Positions 8,759-17,647 of a stretch of 64,000 nucleotides of DNA are shown in pieces; position 1 is the first letter of the stretch; the number at the start of each line of letters is the position of its first letter. The stretch covers positions 496,001 through 560,000 of the forward strand of contig NC_022357.1 in NCBI RefSeq assembly GCF_000297055.2, read 5' to 3'. Origin of the DNA: Sulfuricella denitrificans skB26. Lineage in GTDB: Bacteria; Pseudomonadota; Gammaproteobacteria; Burkholderiales; Sulfuricellaceae. The position numbers and the translations under genes are program-made. The notes below the pieces were generated by a model, which did not search any database, had not been told where the DNA came from, and saw nothing but the letters and a program-made list of their open reading frames with translations.

Positions 8759-9025
8759 ATGTCGAACCCGCAAGGCTTTGATCCCAAGGCGTATTGGAGC
8801 GCCACACTGAAGCTTCTTGTTATAACCTTAATCATTTGGTTCCTCGTTTCATTTGGTGCCGGCATCCTGTTCCGCGATGCGCTGGATGGCATCCACCTCG
8901 GAGGTTATCCGCTCGGCTTCTGGTTCGCCCAGCAGGGTTCCATCTTTGTCTTCGTTGGCCTGATTTTCTGGTACGCCAAGCGTATGGACAAGATCGACCG
9001 CGAACATGACGTCCACGAAGACTAA
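8759..9025 (+). CDS. DUF4212 small membrane subunit of sodium:solute symporter
   Basis: 88 aa protein with two hydrophobic helices (about 18-38 and 52-75) and a charged tail MDKIDREHDVHED. It matches the DUF4212 family, which is consistently encoded just upstream of VC_2705-type sodium:solute symporters and is thought to be an accessory subunit. The gap to the symporter is 12 bases with its own ribosome site, so they are co-transcribed. Confidence 0.88.
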   Translation: MSNPQGFDPKAYWSATLKLLVITLIIWFLVSFGAGILFRDALDGIHLGGYPLGFWFAQQGSIFVFVGLIFWYAKRMDKIDREHDVHED

Positions 9026-9037
9026 AGGGGAAAAAAC

Positions 9038-10852
9038 ATGGAACTTAAAACTCTGACATTTATCGTAGTGGGACTCTCCTTTGCCCTCTACATCGGCATC
9101 GCCATCTGGGCGCGTGCCGGAACCACCAAGGAATTCTACGTTGCCGGCGGTAACGTGCATCCGATTATCAACGGCATGGCAACCGGCGCCGACTGGATGT
9201 CTGCCGCGTCATTCATCTCCATGGCCGGCCTGATTGCCTTCCTCGGTTATGGCGGTTCCGTCTACCTGATGGGATGGACCGGTGGTTACGTGCTGCTGGC
9301 CGTGCTGTTAGCTCCGTACTTGCGCAAGTTTGGCAAGTTCACCGTGCCCCAGTTCATCGGCGACCGTTATTATTCCCAGACGGCACGGATCGTGGCAGTG
9401 ATCTGTCTGATCTTCATCTCCTTCACCTATGTTGCCGGCCAGATGCGCGGCGTCGGTATCGTGTTCTCCCGCTTCCTCGAAGTGGATATCACGACTGGCC
9501 TGATCATCGGTATGGGCCTGGTGTTCTTCTACGCCGTGCTCGGTGGCATGAAGGGCATCACCTATACCCAGGTGGCGCAATACATCGTGCTGATCTTCGC
9601 CTACACGATTCCGGCGGTGTTCATTTCTCTACAGATCGCCGGCAACCCGCTGCCCCAGTTAGGTCTGGGCGGTCACACGGGAGACATGTACTTCCTGGAT
9701 AAGCTGAACCAGACCGTGACCGATCTGGGTTTTGCCGCCTATACCTCGGGCAACAAGAGCATGATCGACGTGTTCTGTATCACTCTGGCCCTGATGGCGG
9801 GTACGGCCGGTCTGCCGCACGTGATCGTGCGTTTCTTCACGGTACCTACGGTGCATGACGCCCGTCTTTCCGCCGGTTGGGCCCTGGTCTTCATCGCCAT
9901 ACTTTACACCACTGCCCCCGCAGTCGGCGCCATGGCCCGCTACAATCTGCACGCTACGGTGAATACCGCTGTCGCTACAGGTGGCGATGTCTTCGCCCCC
10001 GAGTCGAGCATTCAGGGCGAAACTCGTCCCGAGTGGATGAAGCGCTGGGAGAAGACCGGTCTGATCAAGTGGGAAGACAAGAACGGCGACGGTCGCATCC
10101 AGTACTACAACGAGAAGAGCAAGGACCCTGCTTTCCTGGCCAAGGTCGAGGCTGCCGGCTGGAAAGGCAACGAGCTGGGCTCTGACAAGAAGGGCAAGTT
10201 CGATGGCACGGTCGACCGCGACATCATGGTGCTGGCCAACCCAGAGATTGCCGGCTTGCCTAACTGGGTGATCGCCCTGATCGCCGCCGGTGGTATTGCC
10301 GCCGCTCTGTCCACTGCCGCCGGTCTGTTGCTGGTGATCTCGTCTTCCATCTCGCATGACCTGCTCAAGAGTGTGTTCGCCAAGGGCATCTCCGAGAAGG
10401 GCGAGTTGATGGCAGGGCGTATTGCCGCCGCCGTCGCGGTGTGTGTGGCCGGTTACCTGGGCTACAATCCGCCGGGTTTTGTCGCCCAGGTGGTGGCCTT
10501 CGCCTTCGGCCTTGCCTGCGCTTCGCTGTTCCCGACCATCGTGATGGGCATTTTCAGCAAAACGATGAACCGGGGTGGCGCCATTGCCGGCATGCTTACC
10601 GGTCTGATCTTCACCATGACCTACATCGTCTACTTCAAGCGCGATGTGCTGCTGGGCATGGACAAGGTGCCTGACAGCCAGTGGCTGTTCGGCATCTCGC
10701 CAGAAGGCATTGGCGTGATTGGCATGATCCTCAACTTCGTCATGGCATATATAGTGATGAAGATGACCCCTGCCTGCCCGGAGCATATCCAGCATCTAGT
10801 GGAAGGAATCCGCTACCCACGTGGCGCTCGCGCTGCCCAGGCGCAGCACTGA
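9038..10852 (+). CDS. Sodium:solute symporter, VC_2705/ActP-like, with EF-hand-like loop
   Basis: Inner-membrane Na+-coupled transporter of the SSF family, probably for acetate or a similar monocarboxylate. The N-terminal EFYVAGGNVHPIINGMATGADWMSAASFI region is diagnostic of the ActP/MctP branch. Length 604 aa, about 13 helices. A hydrophilic insertion of roughly 80 residues (about 310-400) contains DKNGDGRIQYYN at residues 347-358, which resembles an EF-hand calcium loop except that position 12 is Asn. It follows DUF4212 by 12 bases and ends at a bidirectional terminator. Substrate is inferred from family only. Confidence 0.88.
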   Translation: MELKTLTFIVVGLSFALYIGIAIWARAGTTKEFYVAGGNVHPIINGMATGADWMSAASFISMAGLIAFLGYGGSVYLMGWTGGYVLLAVLLAPYLRKFGKFTVPQFIGDRYYSQTARIVAVICLIFISFTYVAGQMRGVGIVFSRFLEVDITTGLIIGMGLVFFYAVLGGMKGITYTQVAQYIVLIFAYTIPAVFISLQIAGNPLPQLGLGGHTGDMYFLDKLNQTVTDLGFAAYTSGNKSMIDVFCITLALMAGTAGLPHVIVRFFTVPTVHDARLSAGWALVFIAILYTTAPAVGAMARYNLHATVNTAVATGGDVFAPESSIQGETRPEWMKRWEKTGLIKWEDKNGDGRIQYYNEKSKDPAFLAKVEAAGWKGNELGSDKKGKFDGTVDRDIMVLANPEIAGLPNWVIALIAAGGIAAALSTAAGLLLVISSSISHDLLKSVFAKGISEKGELMAGRIAAAVAVCVAGYLGYNPPGFVAQVVAFAFGLACASLFPTIVMGIFSKTMNRGGAIAGMLTGLIFTMTYIVYFKRDVLLGMDKVPDSQWLFGISPEGIGVIGMILNFVMAYIVMKMTPACPEHIQHLVEGIRYPRGARAAQAQH

Positions 10853-10870
10853 AGTTAACTGCTCCAGAAT

Positions 10871-10904
10871 GCAAAAAACCCCGCTTCGGCGGGGTTTTTT
10901 GTTG
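10871..10904. terminator. Bidirectional intrinsic terminator between symporter and exonuclease genes
   Basis: AAAAAACCCCGC-TTC-GGCGGGGTTTTTT forms a GC-rich stem flanked by an A-run and a T-run. It can end the symporter transcript on the plus strand and the exonuclease transcript on the minus strand. Confidence 0.93.
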
Positions 10905-10917
10905 CACGAATCAGTTA

Positions 10918-11622
10918 TCAGACCGGGTGAGTTTGAAGCCGTCGTTCACGTTCAAGATCGCGCAGGCCCTGGAAGCTCATGGTCTGTCGTGCTTCCAGCT
11001 GAGGTCGCAGGGCAAGCAATAGTTCGGCAGTGGCCAGGGCGTCAGCCAGGGCGCTATGACGAGCGTAGTTGCCGATGCCGAATAATTCCATCCACTGGTC
11101 GAGCGAGCGATATCGGCGTGCCAGCTGCGGGTAGAGGGTCGGTGCAACGTAGGCCAGGTCGGCCCATGTATGTTCGAATCGAAATCCGAGGTGCGCTTTC
11201 ATGGCTCGGCCTATCATGCTCTGGTCGAATTCGACGTGGAAGGCGATGAGCGGGGACTTGCCCAGAAACTCCAGAAATGCGAGCAGGGCATCTGCTGGAT
11301 GCATGCCCTGGCGTTGGGCTTCGCCGCCAATGCCGTGAATCAGGATGTTGTCCTTGCCGCTGACCTGGCTTTGTTGCAAGACGATATCCAGGCTGTCGGC
11401 CAAAATGATCTTGCCGTTTACTACCGTTACAGCGCCGATGGCGATAAGGTGGTCCTTGCGTACGTTGAGGCCACTCGTCTCGACATCGACTACAACCAGT
11501 CGACTGGTATCGAAAGGAAGCCGAGTGTCCGGTTCGGGTTGGTCCCGCCAGGCTCGCAGGCGATCCTCCTGGCTGGCAGTAAGCTGAGGCTTCGCACCGA
11601 ACATCTGTTTTAGCAGGCTCAT
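10918..11622 (-). CDS. DnaQ-like 3'-5' exonuclease
   Basis: Cytoplasmic DEDD-family nuclease, 234 aa. ExoI motif VVDVETSGL (about residues 43-51), ExoII HVEFDQSMIGRAM and ExoIII HSALADALATAELLL are all present with catalytic acids and the terminal His. Start overlaps the stop of the upstream cNMP/CBS/DUF294 gene (ATGA, 11619-11622). An exonuclease, a DUF294 protein and a DUF4212/symporter pair often occur together in proteobacteria; its substrate in that setting is unknown to me. It is not the polymerase III epsilon subunit itself, which is normally next to rnhA. Confidence 0.88.
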   Translation of the reverse strand: MSLLKQMFGAKPQLTASQEDRLRAWRDQPEPDTRLPFDTSRLVVVDVETSGLNVRKDHLIAIGAVTVVNGKIILADSLDIVLQQSQVSGKDNILIHGIGGEAQRQGMHPADALLAFLEFLGKSPLIAFHVEFDQSMIGRAMKAHLGFRFEHTWADLAYVAPTLYPQLARRYRSLDQWMELFGIGNYARHSALADALATAELLLALRPQLEARQTMSFQGLRDLERERRLQTHPV

Positions 11623-13514
11623 ACCTGGTAATCAAGCCCCAGCTTGGTCTGCAACTTGCGCGCCTGGCGAAAAGCTTCTTTCAGAATGCGCTGATCCAGA
11701 TTGTTAAGGCTGTCTGGATTCACTTTGTTGGTCAGACTTTCACCACCTTCGGTCTGCTCGTGGTGCAGGCGCAAACGCAGGAGCTGGATAAACAGGAAAG
11801 CGTCGCCGTAGGCCTCGGCGTCATGGGGTTTGATGTTGAGGGGCTCGGCGATCTCGCGCAGTCGCTGCAGGGTGTTAGTGGCCGTGATGCCGTGCGCCAG
11901 GCTGAAAATGCGGGCGGCATCGACGAAGGGAGTGATGCCGTTGAGCTTGAGGTCGAGGGTATGACCCTCGCCGATGACAAAATCACGCACCATACCCAGC
12001 GGTGGCCGGTTTTTCATGGCATTGACTGCCAATTGGTGCAGAAATCGGGTGTTCTTGCGTGCCTCGATGCTCAACCATTCGCGTAGCTCTATGGCCAGAT
12101 GTTCTGCACCGAACAGGGGGCGGAAGTCGAAGAAAATAGTGGAGTGGAGGAGGTCCATCGGCGCGCCGTGATAGATCCATTTGTCGAAGGTATTCTTCCA
12201 TTCGTCGAGGGAGAGGCACCATTTTGGATTCGACGCCATGACCTCGCCTTTGCACAGAGGAAAACCGCATGCGTCCAGTGAGTTGTTGATGCGCTTGGCA
12301 AATGGCAGCAGACGGGCACGCACTTCTTCGGCGCTGCTGCCCGCCGGCACACTGAAGATGAGGCCATTGTCCTGGTCGGTGTTCAGGGTCTGTTCGAGGC
12401 GGCCTTCGGAGCCGAGCGCCAGCCAGCAGAATTCGATATCGCCTACCGGGTTTTCGCGCAGTTCCAGTTCGATGATGCGGTTGGTGAGCAGATCGTTCAA
12501 GGTGGAGATGATCTGGGTCAGCTGTTCGGCGGCAACCCCCTGGGCCAGCATGTTATGGGCCAGCTCACGGATGTCCCGCGCCGATTGCTGCAGGCATTCT
12601 GGCCGCTCCGCGTTGCGGATAGCGCTGCTGACTTGACGCAGACCTACTCTTTGCAGGCTGAACAGGTCCTTCTCGGATATCAGGCCCTTGAGTCGCCCGT
12701 TTTCTACCATCAGGATGTGTCTGAAGCCGTGTTTAGCCATCGCCAGCGCGGCCTCGTGGACCAGCGCGTGAGGAGGCAGCGTAAAGGGATCAGGGCTCAT
12801 GACTTTCGCAAGCGGCATGTCCAGGCTTAGCCCAGGCAGAGTGACTCGGGAGAGCACATCGTGGAGGGTAAAAATACCCACCGGTTTATGGTTGGCATCA
12901 ACGGCGATCATAGAGCCGATGCTGTGACGGTTCATGGATTCCAGAACTTCGCGTAGCGGTGTTTGCGGGTCGCAGGCGATGGGTTCACGCCGTATGATGG
13001 CAGAGAGAGGGCTGGACATGGATTGCTGCTCGGCACTGGACTGGGAATATTGGGCCTGGATGATGTGCTTGGATTGCTCCAGGAGATTCGCGATACGGCG
13101 CGTGCAGAAGTCGTGGAACGCTTCGCTCTTATGGGTCAGGGCGAGAAAATCCTCGGCGGAGAGCTCGTAGCAGAATACATCCTCACTCGCGCGGTACAGG
13201 CTGGTGACGGGGCGTTTGGAGAGCAGAGCGCCAAGGGGAAAGCACTCGCCCTCGTGGAGTTCCAGCCAGGCGGCATCTTCCTGGGCGCGAACCACATCCT
13301 GCTCGCCCTGAACCACGCCCTGCTTGATGATGAGGAAGTGAGACACCTCGCCCTGTTCGGGTGAGGCAATCACCTCGCCCTTGGCGTAGTAGCCCAGGGA
13401 AAGCCGCTCTGCCAGCCATATCAGATGCTCGCGCTCCATCCGGTCAAACGGGGCGAAGCGGCTCAAGTGGTCGAGTGTGGCGAGGATCAGAGTATTAGGC
13501 GGTGCACTGGTCAT
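11619..13514 (-). CDS. cNMP-binding / CBS-pair / DUF294 nucleotidyltransferase-like signalling protein
   Basis: Multi-domain cytoplasmic protein of 631 aa. In order: a cyclic-nucleotide-binding-like domain (about 10-135), two CBS motifs (about 165-285; SMIAVDANHKPVGIFTLHD and HILMVENGRLKGLISEKD), a DUF294 nucleotidyltransferase-like domain with LGSEGRLEQTLNTDQDNG (about 365-382) resembling the GS..DxD site of GlnD-type enzymes, and a C-terminal substrate-binding-like domain. Start at 13514 (MTSAPPNTL) is chosen by AAGGA seven bases upstream; an in-frame ATG at 13553 lacks one. Its association with the symporter suggests it regulates carboxylate uptake, by inference. Confidence 0.88.
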   Translation of the reverse strand: MTSAPPNTLILATLDHLSRFAPFDRMEREHLIWLAERLSLGYYAKGEVIASPEQGEVSHFLIIKQGVVQGEQDVVRAQEDAAWLELHEGECFPLGALLSKRPVTSLYRASEDVFCYELSAEDFLALTHKSEAFHDFCTRRIANLLEQSKHIIQAQYSQSSAEQQSMSSPLSAIIRREPIACDPQTPLREVLESMNRHSIGSMIAVDANHKPVGIFTLHDVLSRVTLPGLSLDMPLAKVMSPDPFTLPPHALVHEAALAMAKHGFRHILMVENGRLKGLISEKDLFSLQRVGLRQVSSAIRNAERPECLQQSARDIRELAHNMLAQGVAAEQLTQIISTLNDLLTNRIIELELRENPVGDIEFCWLALGSEGRLEQTLNTDQDNGLIFSVPAGSSAEEVRARLLPFAKRINNSLDACGFPLCKGEVMASNPKWCLSLDEWKNTFDKWIYHGAPMDLLHSTIFFDFRPLFGAEHLAIELREWLSIEARKNTRFLHQLAVNAMKNRPPLGMVRDFVIGEGHTLDLKLNGITPFVDAARIFSLAHGITATNTLQRLREIAEPLNIKPHDAEAYGDAFLFIQLLRLRLHHEQTEGGESLTNKVNPDSLNNLDQRILKEAFRQARKLQTKLGLDYQV

Positions 13515-13698
13515 GTTGGTATCCTTGTTAAACTGGGAAAGCCGCAGATGCAATCCACAACGTTTACGAAGAGCATGGATTTAGTAGGGTCGCGGGAATG
13601 ATCATAGCCCCGGCATATGAATTTCGTCAAAAGGCATTCTTTGTTGCCATGCTTGAGTGTGCGATACTTTAACCATCCATACTTAACCCGAATCAGCG

Positions 13699-15408
13699 AT
13701 GAATACCCGCATCCGTTACGGAGACTATCTCGGCGCCGTCCGGCACCGGCAGCATGCCATCAGCTACAACGTGGTGACGGCCCATGGGCCGTCGCGGCGC
13801 CGCATGCGTCTGCGTGTCGTGGATGTGTATCGCCTGATCGGCCCTTATGTTGGTTTGCGTTTTTTCGAACAGGTCCGGGCGGTAGTGCCGTTGGCAATGT
13901 TCATGGTGCTGTTCCTGCTGGTTGTGTTGCATGTTCAGGTGGCTAACCCCGGAGATGTGGCCCTGGGTCTCGTCGGCATCATGGTCGGCCTGATGTTGTT
14001 TATAGAAGGGGTGAAGCACGGCCTGATGCCTTTCAGCGAGAATATCGGCTATATCATGCCGGGCCGGTCTTCCCTGATGAGCGTAGCGCTGGTGGCTTTT
14101 GCACTGGGTGCTGCGGCAACGCTGGCCGAGCCGGCCATCGGGGCGCTCAAGGCGGCTGGCAGCCTGACCAGCGCGGAAGCTTCACCTCAACTTTATAGTC
14201 TTTTGCATGATCGGGTGCACTGGCTGGTTTTTGCCGTGGCAATCGGGGTCGGACTTGCCGTGCTGGTCGGGATACTGCGCTTCTATTTCAACTGGCGCCT
14301 GAAAACCATACTGCTTATTATTGTGCCTCCGTGTCTGATGCTTACGGCATATCTTGCGTCAGACCCCAGGTTGGCGCCGATACTTGGATTGGCCTGGGAT
14401 TGCGGTGCGGTCACCACCGGGCCGGTAACGGTTCCGCTGGTTCTGGCGGTGGGTATCGGCGTTTCCGCGGCTACCGGTCGGGAGGATAATCCACTTTCCG
14501 GCTTCGGTATCGTTACTTTAGCCTCCCTGTTTCCGGTGATGTCCGTCATGCTGCTGGGTTTGTTCGTGGAATGGGGATGGATGAACGACATCTCGATCGA
14601 AAGCCTGGTAGCCACTGCCACCAGCGAGAATGGATTTCAGATGGGGCCGTTTGCCGACATCACCCTGGCGGTGCGCGCGATCCTGCCACTGGTGCTATTC
14701 CTTTGGGTAGTGCAGCGTTTTCTGCTGAAGGAAAAACAGCAGAATCTCAACATTGTTGTGTATGGCGTTTTGCTGGCCATTCTTGGCATGGCCCTGTTTT
14801 CCGTCGGCCTGGATTACGGCCTGACCGAGCTTGGCACACAGGCCGGCGAAGTGTTTCCCGCGGCATTCTCCCGTTTTGAATCTGTTCCCGATTCGCCATT
14901 GTATTCTCACGGTGTCGGCATAACCCTGACTTTGCTGTTCGCCCTGTTGCTGGGTTTTGGCGCAACGCTTGCCGAGCCCGCCTTGAATGCCATGGGCATG
15001 ACTGTGCAGGAGTTGACCGATGGCGCTTTCACTAAAAACACCTTGATCAGGGCAGTTGCCTTCGGTGTTGGTATCGGTACCACGATCGGTGTATGCAAAA
15101 TCATTTTTAATTTACCGATTGCCTGGCTGCTGTTGCCCAGTTATGTGCTCGCCCTGTTTATGACCCTGTTTTCTGGCGAGGAGTACGTCAACCTTGCCTG
15201 GGATAGCGCTGGCGTTACCACTGGGCCGGTGACGGTTCCGCTGGTCCTTGCGCTGGGCTTGGGGCTGGGCAAGGCTGTCGGAGTGCAGGATGGGTTCGGC
15301 ATCCTGGCGATGGCGTCGGTAGGTCCGATCATCAGCGTGCTGGCGGTAGGGCTGTGGATACGCATGAGAACCGCCCTGAACCGGCGGGCCAGGGTGATAA
15401 TCGAATGA
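13699..15408 (+). CDS. DUF1538 polytopic membrane protein
   Basis: 569 aa, probable transporter or channel of unknown substrate. A soluble segment of about 65 residues precedes two homologous membrane halves: GAAATLAEPAIGAL near residue 136 recurs as GFGATLAEPALNAM near 420, and AWDCGAVTTGPVTVPLVLA near 233 recurs as AWDSAGVTTGPVTVPLVLA near 500. The duplicated TTGPVTVP motif probably lines the substrate path. Its stop overlaps the start of a PII-like gene (ATGA), and a second PII-like gene overlaps that, so transport is probably gated by PII-type regulators. Substrate unknown. Confidence 0.86.
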   Translation: MNTRIRYGDYLGAVRHRQHAISYNVVTAHGPSRRRMRLRVVDVYRLIGPYVGLRFFEQVRAVVPLAMFMVLFLLVVLHVQVANPGDVALGLVGIMVGLMLFIEGVKHGLMPFSENIGYIMPGRSSLMSVALVAFALGAAATLAEPAIGALKAAGSLTSAEASPQLYSLLHDRVHWLVFAVAIGVGLAVLVGILRFYFNWRLKTILLIIVPPCLMLTAYLASDPRLAPILGLAWDCGAVTTGPVTVPLVLAVGIGVSAATGREDNPLSGFGIVTLASLFPVMSVMLLGLFVEWGWMNDISIESLVATATSENGFQMGPFADITLAVRAILPLVLFLWVVQRFLLKEKQQNLNIVVYGVLLAILGMALFSVGLDYGLTELGTQAGEVFPAAFSRFESVPDSPLYSHGVGITLTLLFALLLGFGATLAEPALNAMGMTVQELTDGAFTKNTLIRAVAFGVGIGTTIGVCKIIFNLPIAWLLLPSYVLALFMTLFSGEEYVNLAWDSAGVTTGPVTVPLVLALGLGLGKAVGVQDGFGILAMASVGPIISVLAVGLWIRMRTALNRRARVIIE

Positions 15409-15773
15409 GCGACGAAATTGTTGTATTGACGGATGCCGTGCTGATCACGGCGATCGTGCAGCGCGGCGTGGCCGATGAAGTGGTGCGTGCCGCCCGCAGA
15501 GCCGGCGCACAAGGTGCGACAGTGTTTTACGCCCGCGGCATGGGGGTGCGCCAGCGCCATATGGGCGTTCTCGGCGTGACGGTCAACGCGGAGAAGGAGG
15601 TTATCTACATCGTGGCCTCCACCGACCAGGCCGATCACATCTTCGAGCGCATCTTCACAACTGCCAAGCTCGACACCCCCGGCATGGGGATGGCCTACGT
15701 CACGCCTCTGGAGAAAATGGCCACCTACATCCCGCCCGAACTTATCGAAAAGTTCAGCGATTCAGAATTATGA
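15405..15773 (+). CDS. PII-like regulatory protein (first of pair)
   Basis: 122-residue ferredoxin-fold protein of the PII superfamily. The beta-alpha-beta core (ITAIVQRGVADEVVRAARRAGAQGATVFYARG) and second half (EKEVIYIVASTDQADHIFERIFTTAKL) fit GlnB-type proteins, but the T-loop is replaced by the short MGVRQRHMGVLGVTVNA segment and has no Tyr51 uridylylation site. Start 15405 overlaps the DUF1538 stop. It is probably a trimeric sensor that controls the DUF1538 protein; ligand unknown. Confidence 0.85.
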   Translation: MSDEIVVLTDAVLITAIVQRGVADEVVRAARRAGAQGATVFYARGMGVRQRHMGVLGVTVNAEKEVIYIVASTDQADHIFERIFTTAKLDTPGMGMAYVTPLEKMATYIPPELIEKFSDSEL

Positions 15774-16099
15774 AACCGGTCGCAACCCCGTACAAGGCGA
15801 TCACCTGTTTTTGTCCGGGTGGACGAGGCCAGCGCGTGCTTGAGGACCTGCGCAAAGAGATGGGCATCAACTGCGCGTTCGTGCATCATGCGCGCGGGAT
15901 CGGAGTCGGCAATGTCCAGGAAAAGAAGCTTTTCTATATCGAGCGGGAAATCATCACGGTACTGGTGCCGGTTGATCGCGCAGATGAAATCTTTCGCTTC
16001 CTGTATTTCGCCACCGGGATCGACAAGCCCCATGCGGGGATGATTGTTATGGAAAAAACTACGCGGTTGATGCCTATCGTCGAGCCCGTCGAATTGTAG
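15770..16099 (+). CDS. PII-like regulatory protein (second of pair)
   Basis: 109 aa, PII superfamily by the core KAITCFCPGGRGQRVLEDLRKEMGINCAFVHHARG and REIITVLVPVDRADEIFRFLYFATGI. T-loop region IGVGNVQEKKLFYIER is short. It is clearly diverged from its upstream neighbour, so the pair may form heteromers or respond to different ligands. Start overlaps the previous stop (ATGA). Last gene of the DUF1538 operon. Confidence 0.85.
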   Translation: MKPVATPYKAITCFCPGGRGQRVLEDLRKEMGINCAFVHHARGIGVGNVQEKKLFYIEREIITVLVPVDRADEIFRFLYFATGIDKPHAGMIVMEKTTRLMPIVEPVEL

Positions 16100-16430
16100 A
16101 TTGTAGAAAGAGAAAAGCATCAGTCGGTGTTCCCGGCCGAATGCATGGCGCCCGGCCCCGTTGGGGTGGCACAGATCCGATCCGGCACCGAAGGGTCGAA
16201 ATGGCTCAGCGATGATACACTGTGCTCAGCTTCGGTGAATTGGATCTTTAGTTTGTCGTGGCTTATAGCCAGAGGCAGCATTCACTCCATAATTGGAAAC
16301 GCCATCTGACTTTCTGGGACGGCGTCCTCGTCGTTACCCCCAGTTTGCACGTGCCAGCGAAACTGCGATTGACCTGTTCCATCACTCGATCCTGCGTGGC
16401 TCACGCTAATTTAATTCTATAAGGTGTTCG
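16100..16430. other. Non-coding region between PII pair and antiporter
   Basis: 331 bases with no convincing gene, RNA gene or terminator seen. It presumably holds the promoter of the antiporter gene; AAGGTG precedes the ATG at 16431. Confidence 0.4.
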
Positions 16431-17633
16431 ATGATTTACTCCGCCATTCTGGTCGCTTCGATCGTATTGCTGATCGCTTTTGCTATTGAGCGGTTTGGCC
16501 GGGTATCAGGCGTTCCTGCAGTGATCATCATGATCGCTACCGGGCTTGCCAGCCGGCCTCTGCTCCAAGCTACCGGTCTAACGCTGGATGGACTCGAAAT
16601 TATTGTTCCTATCGTAGGTGCCGTTGGCCTGGTCCTGATCGTCCTGGAGGGCGCTCTGGATATCGAGTTGCGTCGGGACCGCCTGAGGGCGGCGGCTGGC
16701 GCCCTCATCATGGCTGGCGCGGGTTTTTTTATTTGTCTTGCCGTGTTTTCGTCTGTCGCGGTCATGGCACTTCATCTGACTCTTTTACAAGCGCTGATCC
16801 TCGCTGTTCCCTTCGCCGTCATCAGCAGCGCTATCGCTATACCGAGCAGTGATTTTCTTCCGGCTCACGGACGTGAGTTCGTTGTGTATGAAAGTTCGGC
16901 ATCGGACATACTGGGGGTGCTGGTGTTCTTCGCCCTGATCAATTCCGATGGCTCGGCTGGCGGCATCCTGCTGGGGCTTGTGGGAGGCGGCGTGATGTCC
17001 CTGTTGCTGGCATTGGTCAGCGCTGTTGCGCTGGCTCTCCTGCTGATGCGCATAGATGGCCATATTCGATTTATTCCACTGCTCGCGGGGCTCTTCGGGC
17101 TGTATGCCGCAGGCAATTTACTGCATTTGTCTCCGCTCATTCTGGTACTGCTCTTCGGGTTGGCGCTTAACAACCCCAGGCTGATTACTCGCTTCCACCC
17201 TCTGCAGAGCTGGATGGACGATACTTATGGCGCCACGCTCAAGGAGTTCAAGGTGCTGGTGCAGGAACTCACTTTCGCGGTACGCGGGTTCTTTTTCATC
17301 CTCCTGGGGTATTGGACCGAATTGTCCGACCTAGCTTCCCTTCATGCCTGGCTGGCGGCAGCGCTTGTGCTGCTGGTTGTCTACGGCTGGCGCTACGGCA
17401 TGTTGCGGGTTAGCCGACATCCTCTGGCCAAATCCTTGACCTGGATTGCTCCTCGTGGCTTGATCACCGTGCTACTATTCCTGCATGCCAAGGAAGTGTT
17501 GCCGTTGCCCAGTTTCCTCGGCGGAACCGTCATGCTGGTGGTGCTGGCATCGTCGGCCTTGGTAGCGGTGGCCCGTTTGCGGCCCGAGAGAGAAAAGATA
17601 ACGCTCACGGAAGAACGCGCCAATACAGTCTGA
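16431..17633 (+). CDS. Cation:proton antiporter, CPA family, membrane domain only
   Basis: 400 aa inner-membrane protein with about eleven hydrophobic helices and the Na_H_exchanger pattern (VLIVLEGALDIELRRDRLR, SSAIAIPSSDFLP, LTWIAPRGLITVLLFLH). It lacks the soluble nucleotide-binding domain present in the antiporter at 830-2668. The SSD in helix 5 stands where many family members have ND or DD. Ion specificity is unknown. It follows the DUF1538/PII genes and precedes a LapA-like gene by 14 bases. Confidence 0.83.
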   Translation: MIYSAILVASIVLLIAFAIERFGRVSGVPAVIIMIATGLASRPLLQATGLTLDGLEIIVPIVGAVGLVLIVLEGALDIELRRDRLRAAAGALIMAGAGFFICLAVFSSVAVMALHLTLLQALILAVPFAVISSAIAIPSSDFLPAHGREFVVYESSASDILGVLVFFALINSDGSAGGILLGLVGGGVMSLLLALVSAVALALLLMRIDGHIRFIPLLAGLFGLYAAGNLLHLSPLILVLLFGLALNNPRLITRFHPLQSWMDDTYGATLKEFKVLVQELTFAVRGFFFILLGYWTELSDLASLHAWLAAALVLLVVYGWRYGMLRVSRHPLAKSLTWIAPRGLITVLLFLHAKEVLPLPSFLGGTVMLVVLASSALVAVARLRPEREKITLTEERANTV

Positions 17634-17647
17634 GATCAGGGGGTGCC

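Noticed and set aside
9659-10795. Minus-strand open frame (about 378 codons) opposite the symporter
   Set aside because: Shadow of a high-GC third-position gene; His-rich composition without motifs.
15405-16099. CutA-type metal tolerance proteins as an alternative for the PII-like pair
   Set aside because: The core pattern and coupling to a membrane protein fit PII better; CutA signature residues are not seen.
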